From positions 1-23,258 of IMG/VR virus record IMGVR_UViG_3300017786_000152: a stretch of 23,258 bases of DNA; one strand, written 5' to 3'. The position numbers and the translations under genes were made by a program. Source of the DNA: a virus. How positions within the stretch are numbered: position 1 is the stretch's first letter; the number at the start of each line of letters is the position of its first letter. Positions 16,554-22,743 of this stretch are shown here, piece after piece. The notes beneath the pieces are model-generated. The model saw only the letters and a list, made by a program, of their open reading frames with translations, made no database searches and had not been told where the DNA came from.

Positions 16554-16575
16554 TATAAATAGATCTAGATAAATA
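16554..16575 (+). promoter_or_regulatory. Tandem late promoters upstream of major capsid gp23
   Basis: An exact TATAAATA at 16554-16561 is followed by GATAAATA at 16568-16575, 14 bp apart centre to centre. The gp23 ATG is at 16599 with AAGGAG at 16584-16589. Confidence 0.7.
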
Positions 16576-16598
16576 CTCAATCAAGGAGATAGACAATT

Positions 16599-17915
16599 AT
16601 GGCACAGTCAAACTATCAGGCACTTGTGGAAAAGTGGGGCCCAATTTTGGAGCACGACTCTTTCTCACCAATCGCCGACAATCACAAGAAAAGCGTAACA
16701 GCTACAATTCTTGAAAACACAGAAAAAGCTTTAATGGAATCAGGTGATATTTCTGCTTCTATGACAGGTTTACTTTCAGAAGCAGCACCAACAAATGCTG
16801 CAGGCGCAGGCGGCTTCTCAGCTTCAGGCGATTCTGCAACAGTTGCTGGTTATGACCCAGTACTAATTTCATTAGTACGTCGTGCAATGCCAAACTTAAT
16901 GGCATACGACATCGCAGGCGTTCAGCCAATGACAGGTCCAACAGGACTTATCTTTGCTATGCGTTCGAAGTACACATCACAGGGTGGAACAGAAGCTTTC
17001 TTCAACGAAGCTGACACAGACTTCTCTGGTGCGGCTTCTCCAGCACACAATCAAACACTTCCACATGCAACTCCTACAACAGGCGTTGGCATGGACACAG
17101 GTGTTGCTGAAGCACTTGGCGATTCAGGTTCAAACGGATTTGCTGAAATGGCTTTCTCAATTGAAAAAGTTACAGTAGCTGCAAAATCAAGAGCTTTGAA
17201 AGCAGAATACACAACAGAGCTTGCACAGGATCTTAAAGCCGTACACGGTCTAGATGCTGAAACAGAACTAGCGAACATTCTACAGTCTGAAATCTTAGTT
17301 GAAATCAACCGTGAATTAGTTCGTACAATCTATACAACAGCTGTTGAAGGCGCACAAGGTAAGGCCGTTGACGGTACTTTCGATCTTGACGTTGACGCAA
17401 ACGGTCGTTGGTCAGTAGAGAAGTTCAAAGGTCTAATGTTCCAAATCGAGCAAGAAGCTAACGCGATTGCTAAAGGTACAAGACGTGGTAAAGGTAACAT
17501 CGTAATTTGTTCTTCTGATGTAGCATCAGCATTACAAATGGCAGGTGTACTTGACTATACTCCAGCTCTTGCATCAAACTCATTGACAGTAGATGACACA
17601 GGCAATACATTCGCAGGTGTTCTAAACGGTCGTTACAGAGTGTACATTGACCCATATGCAGGCGACAACTACTTGGTAGTAGGATATAAAGGTTCATCAT
17701 CATTCGATGCTGGCTTGTTCTATTGTCCATATGTACCATTGCAAATGGTCCGTGCAGTTGGCGAAAACAGCTTCCAGCCAAAAATCGGGTTTAAAACTCG
17801 TTACGGTATGGTTGCTAACCCATTTGCTCGTGGCGATGCTGCAGCAAACGATGGTGCGCTATCAGCTGGTGTTAACCAATACTACAGACGTGTATTAGTA
17901 AACAACTTGTTCTAA
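16599..17915 (+). CDS. 23: Major capsid protein gp23 (precursor)
   Basis: 438 residues, shorter than the 521 of T4. The N-terminal region (ALVEKWGPILEHDSFSPI) is the T4-like delta domain. TGLLSE|AAPT gives a gp21 cleavage site after E61, equivalent to T4 E65|A66, leaving a mature protein of 377 residues. HK97-fold signatures include PVLISLVRRAMPNLMAYDIAGVQPMTGPTGLIFAMRSKY, VEINRELVRTIY, RGKGNIVICSSDVASALQM and the C-terminal QPKIGFKTRYGMVANPF. The shorter length suggests loss of parts of the insertion domain. No gp24 vertex gene follows in this window; the strand ends with a terminator. Confidence 0.97.
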   Translation: MAQSNYQALVEKWGPILEHDSFSPIADNHKKSVTATILENTEKALMESGDISASMTGLLSEAAPTNAAGAGGFSASGDSATVAGYDPVLISLVRRAMPNLMAYDIAGVQPMTGPTGLIFAMRSKYTSQGGTEAFFNEADTDFSGAASPAHNQTLPHATPTTGVGMDTGVAEALGDSGSNGFAEMAFSIEKVTVAAKSRALKAEYTTELAQDLKAVHGLDAETELANILQSEILVEINRELVRTIYTTAVEGAQGKAVDGTFDLDVDANGRWSVEKFKGLMFQIEQEANAIAKGTRRGKGNIVICSSDVASALQMAGVLDYTPALASNSLTVDDTGNTFAGVLNGRYRVYIDPYAGDNYLVVGYKGSSSFDAGLFYCPYVPLQMVRAVGENSFQPKIGFKTRYGMVANPFARGDAAANDGALSAGVNQYYRRVLVNNLF

Positions 17916-17955
17916 GTTGAATTAAAATAAGATTAGGGTTCACCTAACCTACTTT

Positions 17956-17983
17956 AAAGGACTCCTTCGGGGGTCCTTTTTTT
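17956..17983 (+). terminator. Rho-independent terminator after gp23
   Basis: A 10-bp stem (AAAGGACTCC with GGGGTCCTTT, one G-U pair), a TTCG loop closed by C-G, and a run of seven T (17977-17983). The T-run overlaps the stop codon of the convergent minus-strand gene. Confidence 0.92.
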
Positions 17984-18734
17984 ATGCGAGATAGTCGGGG
18001 AGATAGGGGGCTTTTGATAGAAAGTCTTGATAAGCAAGTTCAACTTTACTTTGTTTGTAAAAGAAAAACTTGTGTAATCTTTGCCATATACTCTTTTCTA
18101 CCATTGAGTATCCAAAAGAAAATACAATGCATTCATAATGTTTGTAATTACGGTTTGTTTGGATATTCCAGAATTTAGTTAATTCTTCTTCAGTATATGG
18201 TTTTTCACGTCGTCGTTGTTGAGGCGCTTCGTGATATAAACTATCGTCATAAACAATATGCAATGTTATACCACCTTCAGCCCACCAGGGGATCTCTTGA
18301 CACGGGCGTTCAACACTGTTTATAACATTATCATACCAATGTATATTGGCATTAAATTTGTTTATATTATTAATGAAATCTTGTTTCTGTTCTTTAGTAT
18401 TAAATAAAACACCGATATAACGATGCTTTGAATCCTTATGTCCTTGACAACTTGTAAAAGTTAAATAGCCTTTGTCATGCAAAGCAAGAACTGCTGCACG
18501 TACTTTAGGCTCTAGATTTTGTTCTATAATATCAGAGTACTGGCTTACAAAGGTACTGACATAATTACCGTCTTCATCTTTGAAGCAATAGGTTCGACCG
18601 TTAATTAAGTGATCATTCCCCTTAACAAACATAGCATATCGATGTCCATCTTCTGCACATCGCAAGTCAGGTTCATTTTGTTCATACTGATATTCGTGCT
18701 TGTATGGCACGACAATTTCATATTGACTTTTCAT
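17982..18734 (-). CDS. Unrecognised protein with SCQGH motif
   Basis: 250 residues, minus strand, convergent with gp23. No family assigned. The clearest element is VRAAVLALHDKGYLTFTSCQGHKDSKHRYIG (residues 78-108): C96 and H99 in TSCQGH followed by an H/R-rich strand could be a metal or substrate site. It faintly recalls the SCSGR motif of TYW3-type tRNA methyltransferases, but the rest does not support that. Also visible are WWAEGGITLHIVYDD (about 150-164) and a C-terminal basic/aromatic helix. There is no good ribosome site before the ATG. It is separated from the operon behind it by a terminator, so it needs its own promoter or read-through. Confidence 0.6.
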   Translation of the reverse strand: MKSQYEIVVPYKHEYQYEQNEPDLRCAEDGHRYAMFVKGNDHLINGRTYCFKDEDGNYVSTFVSQYSDIIEQNLEPKVRAAVLALHDKGYLTFTSCQGHKDSKHRYIGVLFNTKEQKQDFINNINKFNANIHWYDNVINSVERPCQEIPWWAEGGITLHIVYDDSLYHEAPQQRRREKPYTEEELTKFWNIQTNRNYKHYECIVFSFGYSMVEKSIWQRLHKFFFYKQSKVELAYQDFLSKAPYLPDYLA

Positions 18735-18740
18735 AATAAT

Positions 18741-18748
18741 TATTTATT
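18741..18748 (-). promoter_or_regulatory. Weak candidate late-type octamer AATAAATA next to a start codon
   Basis: On the minus strand AATAAATA ends 6 nt before the ATG at 18734. A T4 late start would fall almost on the ATG, giving a leaderless message. The region is AT-rich, so chance occurrence is quite possible. Confidence 0.2.
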
Positions 18749-18750
18749 GC

Positions 18751-18775
18751 AAATAAAAAGGGAGCCGAAGCTCCC
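18751..18775 (-). terminator. Rho-independent terminator, minus strand
   Basis: Read on the minus strand: GGGAGC stem, TTCG loop, GCTCCC, then TTTTTATTT. It lies 6 nt beyond the stop of the DsbA-like gene and closes the early operon that comes from 21047. Confidence 0.9.
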
Positions 18776-18780
18776 AATTA

Positions 18781-19071
18781 TTAGTTAAGCTTAAGAGGTT
18801 CCATAACGGCTTCTGCAAATTGCATAAACTCTTCACTCTTCGCAGCTTCTTGCGCTAAATTAGATGCATGATAAATGCGTGCTAACTTGTTAAAGTCTTT
18901 CTTAGGTACCATACAATCTTCCAGAATCTTTTCTGCAATTGCTTTCATATGATCTTTTTCAGCTTCAACACGCGTCATAGAATTAGACATTTCACTCAAT
19001 GCTGCTTGTATTTGTTTACGATGATCTTCAGTTACCACTGTTGGCAAGCTGTCGTCTGTTTCAATACTCAT
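18781..19071 (-). CDS. dsbA: DsbA-like double-stranded DNA-binding protein
   Basis: 96 residues from the ATG at 19071, chosen because AGGAG stands 7 nt upstream; the open frame reaches 19128 but lacks a ribosome site there and overlaps the previous gene. The pattern (helical, KDHMKAIAEKILEDC, then PKKDFNKLARIYHASNLAQEAAKSEEFMQF) aligns by eye with T4 DsbA (89 residues; DELGVDGKMFNRLLALYHKDNRD). T4 DsbA binds duplex DNA near late promoters and aids late transcription. Here it closes the early operon, followed by a terminator, a sensible position for an early regulator of the late genes on the opposite strand. The family call is good; the function is by homology. Confidence 0.7.
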   Translation of the reverse strand: MSIETDDSLPTVVTEDHRKQIQAALSEMSNSMTRVEAEKDHMKAIAEKILEDCMVPKKDFNKLARIYHASNLAQEAAKSEEFMQFAEAVMEPLKLN

Positions 19072-19081
19072 AATATATCTC

Positions 19082-19498
19082 CTATAGTTTTCCGTCTTCA
19101 CGCATTTGTGCGCGTATTTTTGTTGCACTAATATCGTGAATATCTTTGCCTAGATCATGTTCAGTGAAGGTATATCCTACACCACGACCATAGCTAATAT
19201 CCACAATGTTTGGTACTTCCATAATGATGTATTCATAACCATCATAGTATCCTTTGTTTGCTAAAGCTGCATGAATATTTTCTATAACATCAATTACACC
19301 AAAGGGATTATCGTTTTGTTCTGCAGTACGACCAGCGCCTGCGTCACCTTCAAATTTAAATACATCACGTATTTGAATAATTACTTGACCTGTTTCAGCT
19401 AAAGCACGCTCAAACAATTCAGTATGGCCATCATGCCAAGGTTGCCACCTACCCAACATTTGCGTAGTAGGTTTCTTCCAGTCAAACATTTCTTTCAT
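19082..19498 (-). CDS. HxGH nucleotidyltransferase (cytidylyl/adenylyl-transferase superfamily)
   Basis: 138 residues. LGRWQPWHDGHTELFERA holds the H22-x-G-H25 nucleotide-binding motif and ISATKIRAQM (123-132) the C-terminal ISxTxxR motif, both diagnostic of the superfamily that includes ATP sulfurylase, glycerol-3-phosphate cytidylyltransferase and NMN adenylyltransferase. The GRWQPWHDGH form is common in phage and marine bacterial proteins linked to APS-kinase-like enzymes, and here such a gene lies directly upstream. It may act on a small phosphorylated or sulfated substrate; the exact reaction cannot be read. The start at 19498 has AGGA 8-10 nt before it; Met4 is an alternative. Ten nt separate its stop from the dsbA-like start. 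Confidence 0.72.
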   Translation of the reverse strand: MKEMFDWKKPTTQMLGRWQPWHDGHTELFERALAETGQVIIQIRDVFKFEGDAGAGRTAEQNDNPFGVIDVIENIHAALANKGYYDGYEYIIMEVPNIVDISYGRGVGYTFTEHDLGKDIHDISATKIRAQMREDGKL

Positions 19499-19513
19499 TC
19501 ATTTATTCCTAAC

Positions 19514-20002
19514 TTACTTCCTTGACGTATCATGAGCAACAAAAACGTTTCCGTCTGTATCTTTTGCAAAACCAGGGGGAACTTGTAACTCTTGATAACG
19601 TTCTATTACCTTTATTAATTTTTCATGAGTATCATCAAACCAACCGGCCACATGATAGTCTACATTTTCGTAAGGTGTTTCAAACATATTATTCGTATCT
19701 TCAAAACGACCACGAACAATAGTATCCAACCATATAGTAAAGTCTGGATTAAATGCTTTTCTTGCAGCCTCGGTAGGGCATACAAAATCAGTTACGGCGA
19801 TTTTACCCGCCATAACCACACCATCACTTAGATGTTTCATTCTATTGGCTTGCCGCATACGACCTTCAGGACTAAAGTCCCAATCATCATATTTAGTACG
19901 AACTTCATCAGCATTTATATGAACTGCACCTAATTGTCTTGCAAGCGGAGTAGCAAGTGTCGTCTTGCCAGATCCTGGTAAGCCAAAAATTAAAATTTTC
20001 AT
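19514..20002 (-). CDS. APS-kinase-like P-loop kinase
   Basis: 162 residues, with AGGAG well placed before the ATG. Walker A is GLPGSGKTT (7-15). The INADEVRTKYDDWDFSPEGRMRQANRM stretch (29-55) matches the CysC pattern in which D/N-V-R and the FSPExR segment bind adenylylsulfate, and FVCPTEAARKAF (73-84) resembles the CysC F(I/V)SPxxxxR element. The C-terminal part (GRFEDTNNMFETPYENVDYHV) differs from bacterial CysC, so the acceptor may not be adenylylsulfate. Together with the neighbouring nucleotidyltransferase this could be a two-step activation pathway. The kinase fold is secure; the substrate is uncertain. Confidence 0.75.
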   Translation of the reverse strand: MKILIFGLPGSGKTTLATPLARQLGAVHINADEVRTKYDDWDFSPEGRMRQANRMKHLSDGVVMAGKIAVTDFVCPTEAARKAFNPDFTIWLDTIVRGRFEDTNNMFETPYENVDYHVAGWFDDTHEKLIKVIERYQELQVPPGFAKDTDGNVFVAHDTSRK

Positions 20003-20010
20003 ACTTTCTC

Positions 20011-20094
20011 CTATACGAGTATTTCTATAGCTTGCATCATGAAAAGGAGCGATACAGTGACCGCTCCCCAGAAGAATATTTCTTTTGTTTTCAT
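20011..20094 (-). CDS. 27-residue single-span membrane peptide
   Basis: The ATG (20094-20092) overlaps the stop of the DUF932 gene as TAATG and the frame ends in TAG at 20011-20013, whose last bases merge with the AGGAG site of the kinase gene. The product begins MKTKEIFFWGAVTV and continues with a hydrophobic helix (SLLFMMQAIEILV): a short basic head and one membrane span. There is no ribosome site of its own, so it would depend on coupling. A hairpin with a short T-run lies inside it and may instead be the reason for this sequence. Confidence 0.4.
   Translation of the reverse strand: MKTKEIFFWGAVTVSLLFMMQAIEILV
20041..20067 (-). terminator. Hairpin with short T-run, possible weak terminator
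   Basis: On the minus strand: GGAGCGGT, loop CACTGT, ATCGCTCC (8 pairs, one G-U), then TTTTC. The T-run is short compared with the other two terminators of the window, so attenuation between DUF932 and the kinase gene is more likely than full termination. Confidence 0.4.
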
Positions 20095-21047
20095 TATGCG
20101 TCAGCCATTTCTAATGCGACTGATAGTGCATCAACTTTCTTTTTAGCATTTGAACCAAACCATGCAGAAGCCATACGAGTATCAGCTGAACGACCAAGCT
20201 CGTGGTCAGTCAAATATGTTACTGCATTATATGCATTCCACCATGTTCCCGGACGGAAGTCAGATCCTGGCTGGTTTTCAACAACCGCCATTGCTCTTTC
20301 AGCCGTACGTGATAATGCTTTATCTTCGCGTGAAGACTCACCAAAGATTTTGCCAAAGAATTTTTCAAGCTTTGCACGATCATATGCTTTAGAACCAAGA
20401 AATTCTGCAGCTTCTTTGAATTGTTCTACACGATTATGTCCTAAACCTAGGATTTCTTTAACCGCTTCTGGATTAAATACTGAACGGTGATTAACACGAA
20501 CAGATGGTTGACCCTTTTCAGTCAAAGCAACAGACAAAGTATTGTTACAAACAACACGTTCCATAACAAACTTAATATCAATTGCTTTACCGTATTGATG
20601 TGGATTAGAAAAAAGTAAATAACCTTTGACTTCATCACCATTAAATAGTGAGAAACCTTCGTTTACATCTGCTAATGCCCATACAATTTGTCCATCTTTT
20701 AATGAACCAGCCGTATCCATTTGCATATCACCTGCACTTACGAATTCTGTAAAGAAATCAAATGCTTCTGAGTTTTGCACTGGATTCCAACCTGTTCCGA
20801 CTTGTGTCAAAACTTTACTATCAGTAGAACGTACAAGTGCTTGCTGACCACTTTTATGCATATCACCTTTGTGACGGAATAAAGTGTCAATCTTTTCAAC
20901 TTCCCAATCAAGACCAGCAGCTTTCATCATCTCTTGTGGAGACATGTCGTCTGATACTGGTGTTCCTAATCCATGCCAAGGTAAACCTTTGCTTGCACGG
21001 TAAGCCATTTGTGCTTCGCCGTTGATCATCTCTAATTCATGAGCCAT
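20094..21047 (-). CDS. DUF932 phage/plasmid-like protein
   Basis: 317 residues, with AAGGAA before the ATG and an early promoter 30 nt further up. The pattern PWHGLGTPVSDDMSPQEMMKAAGLDWEVEK, VLTQVGTGWNPVQNSEAFDFF, then FVMERVVCNNTLSVAL and FRPGTWWNAYNAVTYLTDHELGRS is that of the DUF932 family (TIGR03299-type phage/plasmid-like proteins). These occur across phages, plasmids and integrative elements, often expressed early, with no established biochemical role. Length and motifs are complete, with no truncation. It is the first gene of the operon that ends at the DsbA-like gene. Confidence 0.85.
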   Translation of the reverse strand: MAHELEMINGEAQMAYRASKGLPWHGLGTPVSDDMSPQEMMKAAGLDWEVEKIDTLFRHKGDMHKSGQQALVRSTDSKVLTQVGTGWNPVQNSEAFDFFTEFVSAGDMQMDTAGSLKDGQIVWALADVNEGFSLFNGDEVKGYLLFSNPHQYGKAIDIKFVMERVVCNNTLSVALTEKGQPSVRVNHRSVFNPEAVKEILGLGHNRVEQFKEAAEFLGSKAYDRAKLEKFFGKIFGESSREDKALSRTAERAMAVVENQPGSDFRPGTWWNAYNAVTYLTDHELGRSADTRMASAWFGSNAKKKVDALSVALEMADA

Positions 21048-21079
21048 AATATAATTCCTTATTTAGTGTGTATAATAAT

Positions 21080-21108
21080 ATTATAACACAGTTTTAGTAT
21101 AAGTAAAC
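21080..21108 (-). promoter_or_regulatory. T4-early-like promoter for the DUF932 operon
   Basis: On the minus strand: -35 GTTTAC (complement of 21103-21108), 17-nt spacer, -10 TATAAT (complement of 21080-21085), with an A/T-rich upstream tract. This matches the T4 early promoter pattern recognised by unmodified host sigma-70 polymerase. Transcription would start near 21072, about 25 nt before the ATG at 21047. Confidence 0.8.
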
Positions 21109-21135
21109 AATTATTTGATTTAATTTTAAGTTTTT

Positions 21136-21498
21136 TTAGTGATCGACTTGACTTACCATAGGAAGTGCGTCAATCATATCCCAAGCATATTCACCATATC
21201 CAGCTTTGACAATAGATACAGTATCCACGTATGGACCTTTACTATCATCTGCAACTGAGCCTATAAAAGCATGTGGATATGAGGGTAAAATAAATTGATG
21301 TAGATAATCGAAAGCATCTTCTGGATCTACAAATCCAACAGCCTTTGTGATATCTAATAAGTTATTGTTAGAGAAAAGCGCAATTAATCTTTTGTCGCCT
21401 AACTGACGTGTAATAAAAGGAGCATCTTCATCTTTGACAGTGCCAAGGAAGATGCCCTCTTTAGGATCGATAATAATGTGTTTATGTTTAGTCTTCAT
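21136..21498 (-). CDS. Conserved-looking hypothetical phage protein
   Basis: 120 residues, no recognised family. Begins MKTKHKHIIIDPKEGIFLGTV, has a HIIID start strand, DAFDYLHQFILPSYPHAFIG in the middle and ends with an acidic/aromatic stretch (GYGEYAWDMIDALPM). It is soluble, mixed alpha/beta, without cysteines. The start overlaps the upstream gene by 11 nt, with a weak GAG ribosome site, so it is probably coupled. It is the last gene of its small operon; the DUF932 early promoter follows. Confidence 0.6.
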   Translation of the reverse strand: MKTKHKHIIIDPKEGIFLGTVKDEDAPFITRQLGDKRLIALFSNNNLLDITKAVGFVDPEDAFDYLHQFILPSYPHAFIGSVADDSKGPYVDTVSIVKAGYGEYAWDMIDALPMVSQVDH

Positions 21499-21694
21499 AA
21501 TATTTTAACATCTCTATTTCACCATCTTTATTTCGATTTGTTTTAATGTAATTATCTTTAATTAAGCGATCAATAGTGTTTTCTATAATAAGATGTGTTC
21601 TATCATCTTGATTACTGCGTTCCATATATCTACCAAAGTAAGTGAAAACAACAGCGGTTATCAACATAAAAACTTGACTTATACTTAATATCAT
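21488..21694 (-). CDS. Small single-span membrane protein
   Basis: 68 residues from the ATG at 21694, which overlaps the upstream stop as ATGA and has AAGGAG ten nt before it; the frame is open to 21727, but that start lies inside the upstream gene. Residues 2-22 (ILSISQVFMLITAVVFTYFGR) form one transmembrane helix, followed by a charged cytoplasmic-type tail (RSNQDDRTHLIIENTIDRL, then KTNRNKDGEIEML). Function unknown; the topology suggests a membrane-anchored regulator or an inhibitor of a host membrane process (inference). Confidence 0.6.
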   Translation of the reverse strand: MILSISQVFMLITAVVFTYFGRYMERSNQDDRTHLIIENTIDRLIKDNYIKTNRNKDGEIEMLKYYED

Positions 21695-22263
21695 GCAGCT
21701 ATTTCTCCTTGAAAACCTTGCCACCAAGACGGTGCTTCTCGACCCTTAACCCACTTAGCAAATCCCTTAGCAACATGATAATAATTACGATATGCTTGTA
21801 TAGGATTACCATCAACCATGCATTGAGGATAATGGCTCATTGCTTGTGGAAATTCAGTTAATTCAATGTCGGGAATGTTTGTAGGTGCTGCTTTGAGCAC
21901 GTCTCGTAGTTTGGTATATGTTAAATGTTCTTTTTTAAATCGGTATGTAAACTCAGAACAAAGTTCTAAGAAGTGCTCATAGTGCCAATTATAGTTAGCT
22001 TTAGATGCCATTGTCCATACCGTACATGGATGATAATGATGTACTGCTTTATATAGTACACCATCTAAATTAGAATTATGATGCGGATACGCTTTAACCA
22101 TACGTTTGCCGGACTTAGATGGACGTTTTTCCATATAACCGTCATGCATACGATGTGCTGTTGACAACATTTGCGCCGCTTCTATAATCATTTTAGGAAT
22201 ATGTTTATCACACATCATTCGCGCCGATTCTCGAGGGCATTCAGACAGGACAAATACATTCAT
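21691..22263 (-). CDS. Conserved phage protein with CDKH motif
   Basis: 190 residues from the ATG at 22263, which overlaps the preceding stop as TAATG; an in-frame GTG 12 nt earlier has no advantage. The pattern MNVFVLSECPRESARMMCDKH, then MIIEAAQMLSTAH, HPCTVWTMASKANYNWHYEHFLELCSEFTYRF, then FPQAMSHYP, AYRNYYHVAKGFAKW and APSWW is one I recognise as a widespread conserved phage family. C18, H21, H37, H78 and C80 are candidate metal or catalytic residues. It is sometimes given DNA-repair-type names by automatic annotation, which I do not rely on. The length looks complete. Confidence 0.7.
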   Translation of the reverse strand: MNVFVLSECPRESARMMCDKHIPKMIIEAAQMLSTAHRMHDGYMEKRPSKSGKRMVKAYPHHNSNLDGVLYKAVHHYHPCTVWTMASKANYNWHYEHFLELCSEFTYRFKKEHLTYTKLRDVLKAAPTNIPDIELTEFPQAMSHYPQCMVDGNPIQAYRNYYHVAKGFAKWVKGREAPSWWQGFQGEIAA

Positions 22264-22469
22264 TACTTCACCCACACATGATTAAACTTTGTAGGCATAT
22301 TCTCACATGAATATTTATCGTCCTCATCGTAATTTAAGACTTTAACACATTCATCTGTGGAATAGCTAAAATGTACATCTGGAATAGCTATTGCATGTAT
22401 GCATACAACTGCCAATGATACGGTAAGAATACTTGCCGTTATAATAGCAACATAATTTGATTTAGTCAT
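22263..22469 (-). CDS. Small membrane-anchored or exported protein with a cysteine pair
   Basis: 68 residues, with a GGAAGG-type ribosome site. The N-terminus MTKSNYVAIITASILTVSLAVVCIHAIA is a signal anchor or signal peptide; the outside part DVHFSYSTDECVKVLNYDEDDKYSCENMP contains C41 and C55, likely a disulfide, and ends KFNHVWVK. I recall similar small proteins in marine myoviruses; no function is established. It is followed, overlapping by one base, by the CDKH-motif gene. Confidence 0.62.
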   Translation of the reverse strand: MTKSNYVAIITASILTVSLAVVCIHAIAIPDVHFSYSTDECVKVLNYDEDDKYSCENMPTKFNHVWVK

Positions 22470-22472
22470 AAC

Positions 22473-22685
22473 TTAACCTTCCTCTAAGAAATTATCAGTT
22501 GTTAATACGTGATCAATAAGTTCACCTAAGTCAGATAAACTATCAGATGCAAAAGTATAATGAGGGGTATCACCGGTTTCTATATGCCGTTCTACTGATT
22601 CAACAAAGCAACCTTTACTTAAAGCCATAGCTTCAACTGTTGCATAAGGTACATTGTTATCGATGTCAAATGATATAGTATTCAT
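22473..22685 (-). CDS. Small acidic hypothetical protein
   Basis: 70 residues, with AGGAAAG eleven nt before the ATG. Acidic, soluble, probably alpha/beta: MNTISFDIDNNVPYATVEAM, then FVESVERHIETGDTPHYTF, then LSDLGELIDHVLTTDNFLEE. No recognised family. It is the first gene behind the early-type promoter at 22714-22743 and lies 3 nt before the next gene, so the four genes to 21136 form one operon. Confidence 0.55.
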   Translation of the reverse strand: MNTISFDIDNNVPYATVEAMALSKGCFVESVERHIETGDTPHYTFASDSLSDLGELIDHVLTTDNFLEEG

Positions 22686-22713
22686 AATAAATCTTTCCTA
22701 TTAGTTATACTTT

Positions 22714-22743
22714 ATAATACACTATAAAAGTAAATTTGTACAC
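22714..22743 (-). promoter_or_regulatory. Probable T4-early-like promoter for the 22685-21136 operon
   Basis: On the minus strand: -35 GTGTAC (complement of 22738-22743), 18-nt spacer, -10 TATTAT (complement of 22714-22719). The -35 region is shared with the promoter at 2496-2524. The spacer is one base longer and the -10 has one mismatch, so it is weaker than the DUF932 promoter by sequence. Confidence 0.45.

Noticed and set aside
17470-17781. 103-residue minus-strand frame inside gp23
   Set aside because: Shadow of the major capsid gene; composition typical of out-of-frame translation.
17933-17947. TTAGG/CCTAA short hairpin after gp23
   Set aside because: Only five pairs and no T-run; the real terminator follows at 17956.
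18420-18480. TYW3-like tRNA-modification enzyme call for the SCQGH protein
   Set aside because: Only a four-residue resemblance (SCxG); the surrounding sequence does not fit that family.
19957-20490. 177-residue plus-strand open frame opposite the DUF932 and kinase genes
   Set aside because: Antisense shadow of well-recognised genes; no promoter or ribosome site and no recognisable domain.
22312-22319. GATAAATA octamer on the minus strand
   Set aside because: It lies inside a coding region with no gene start a suitable distance downstream, so chance is the simplest explanation.
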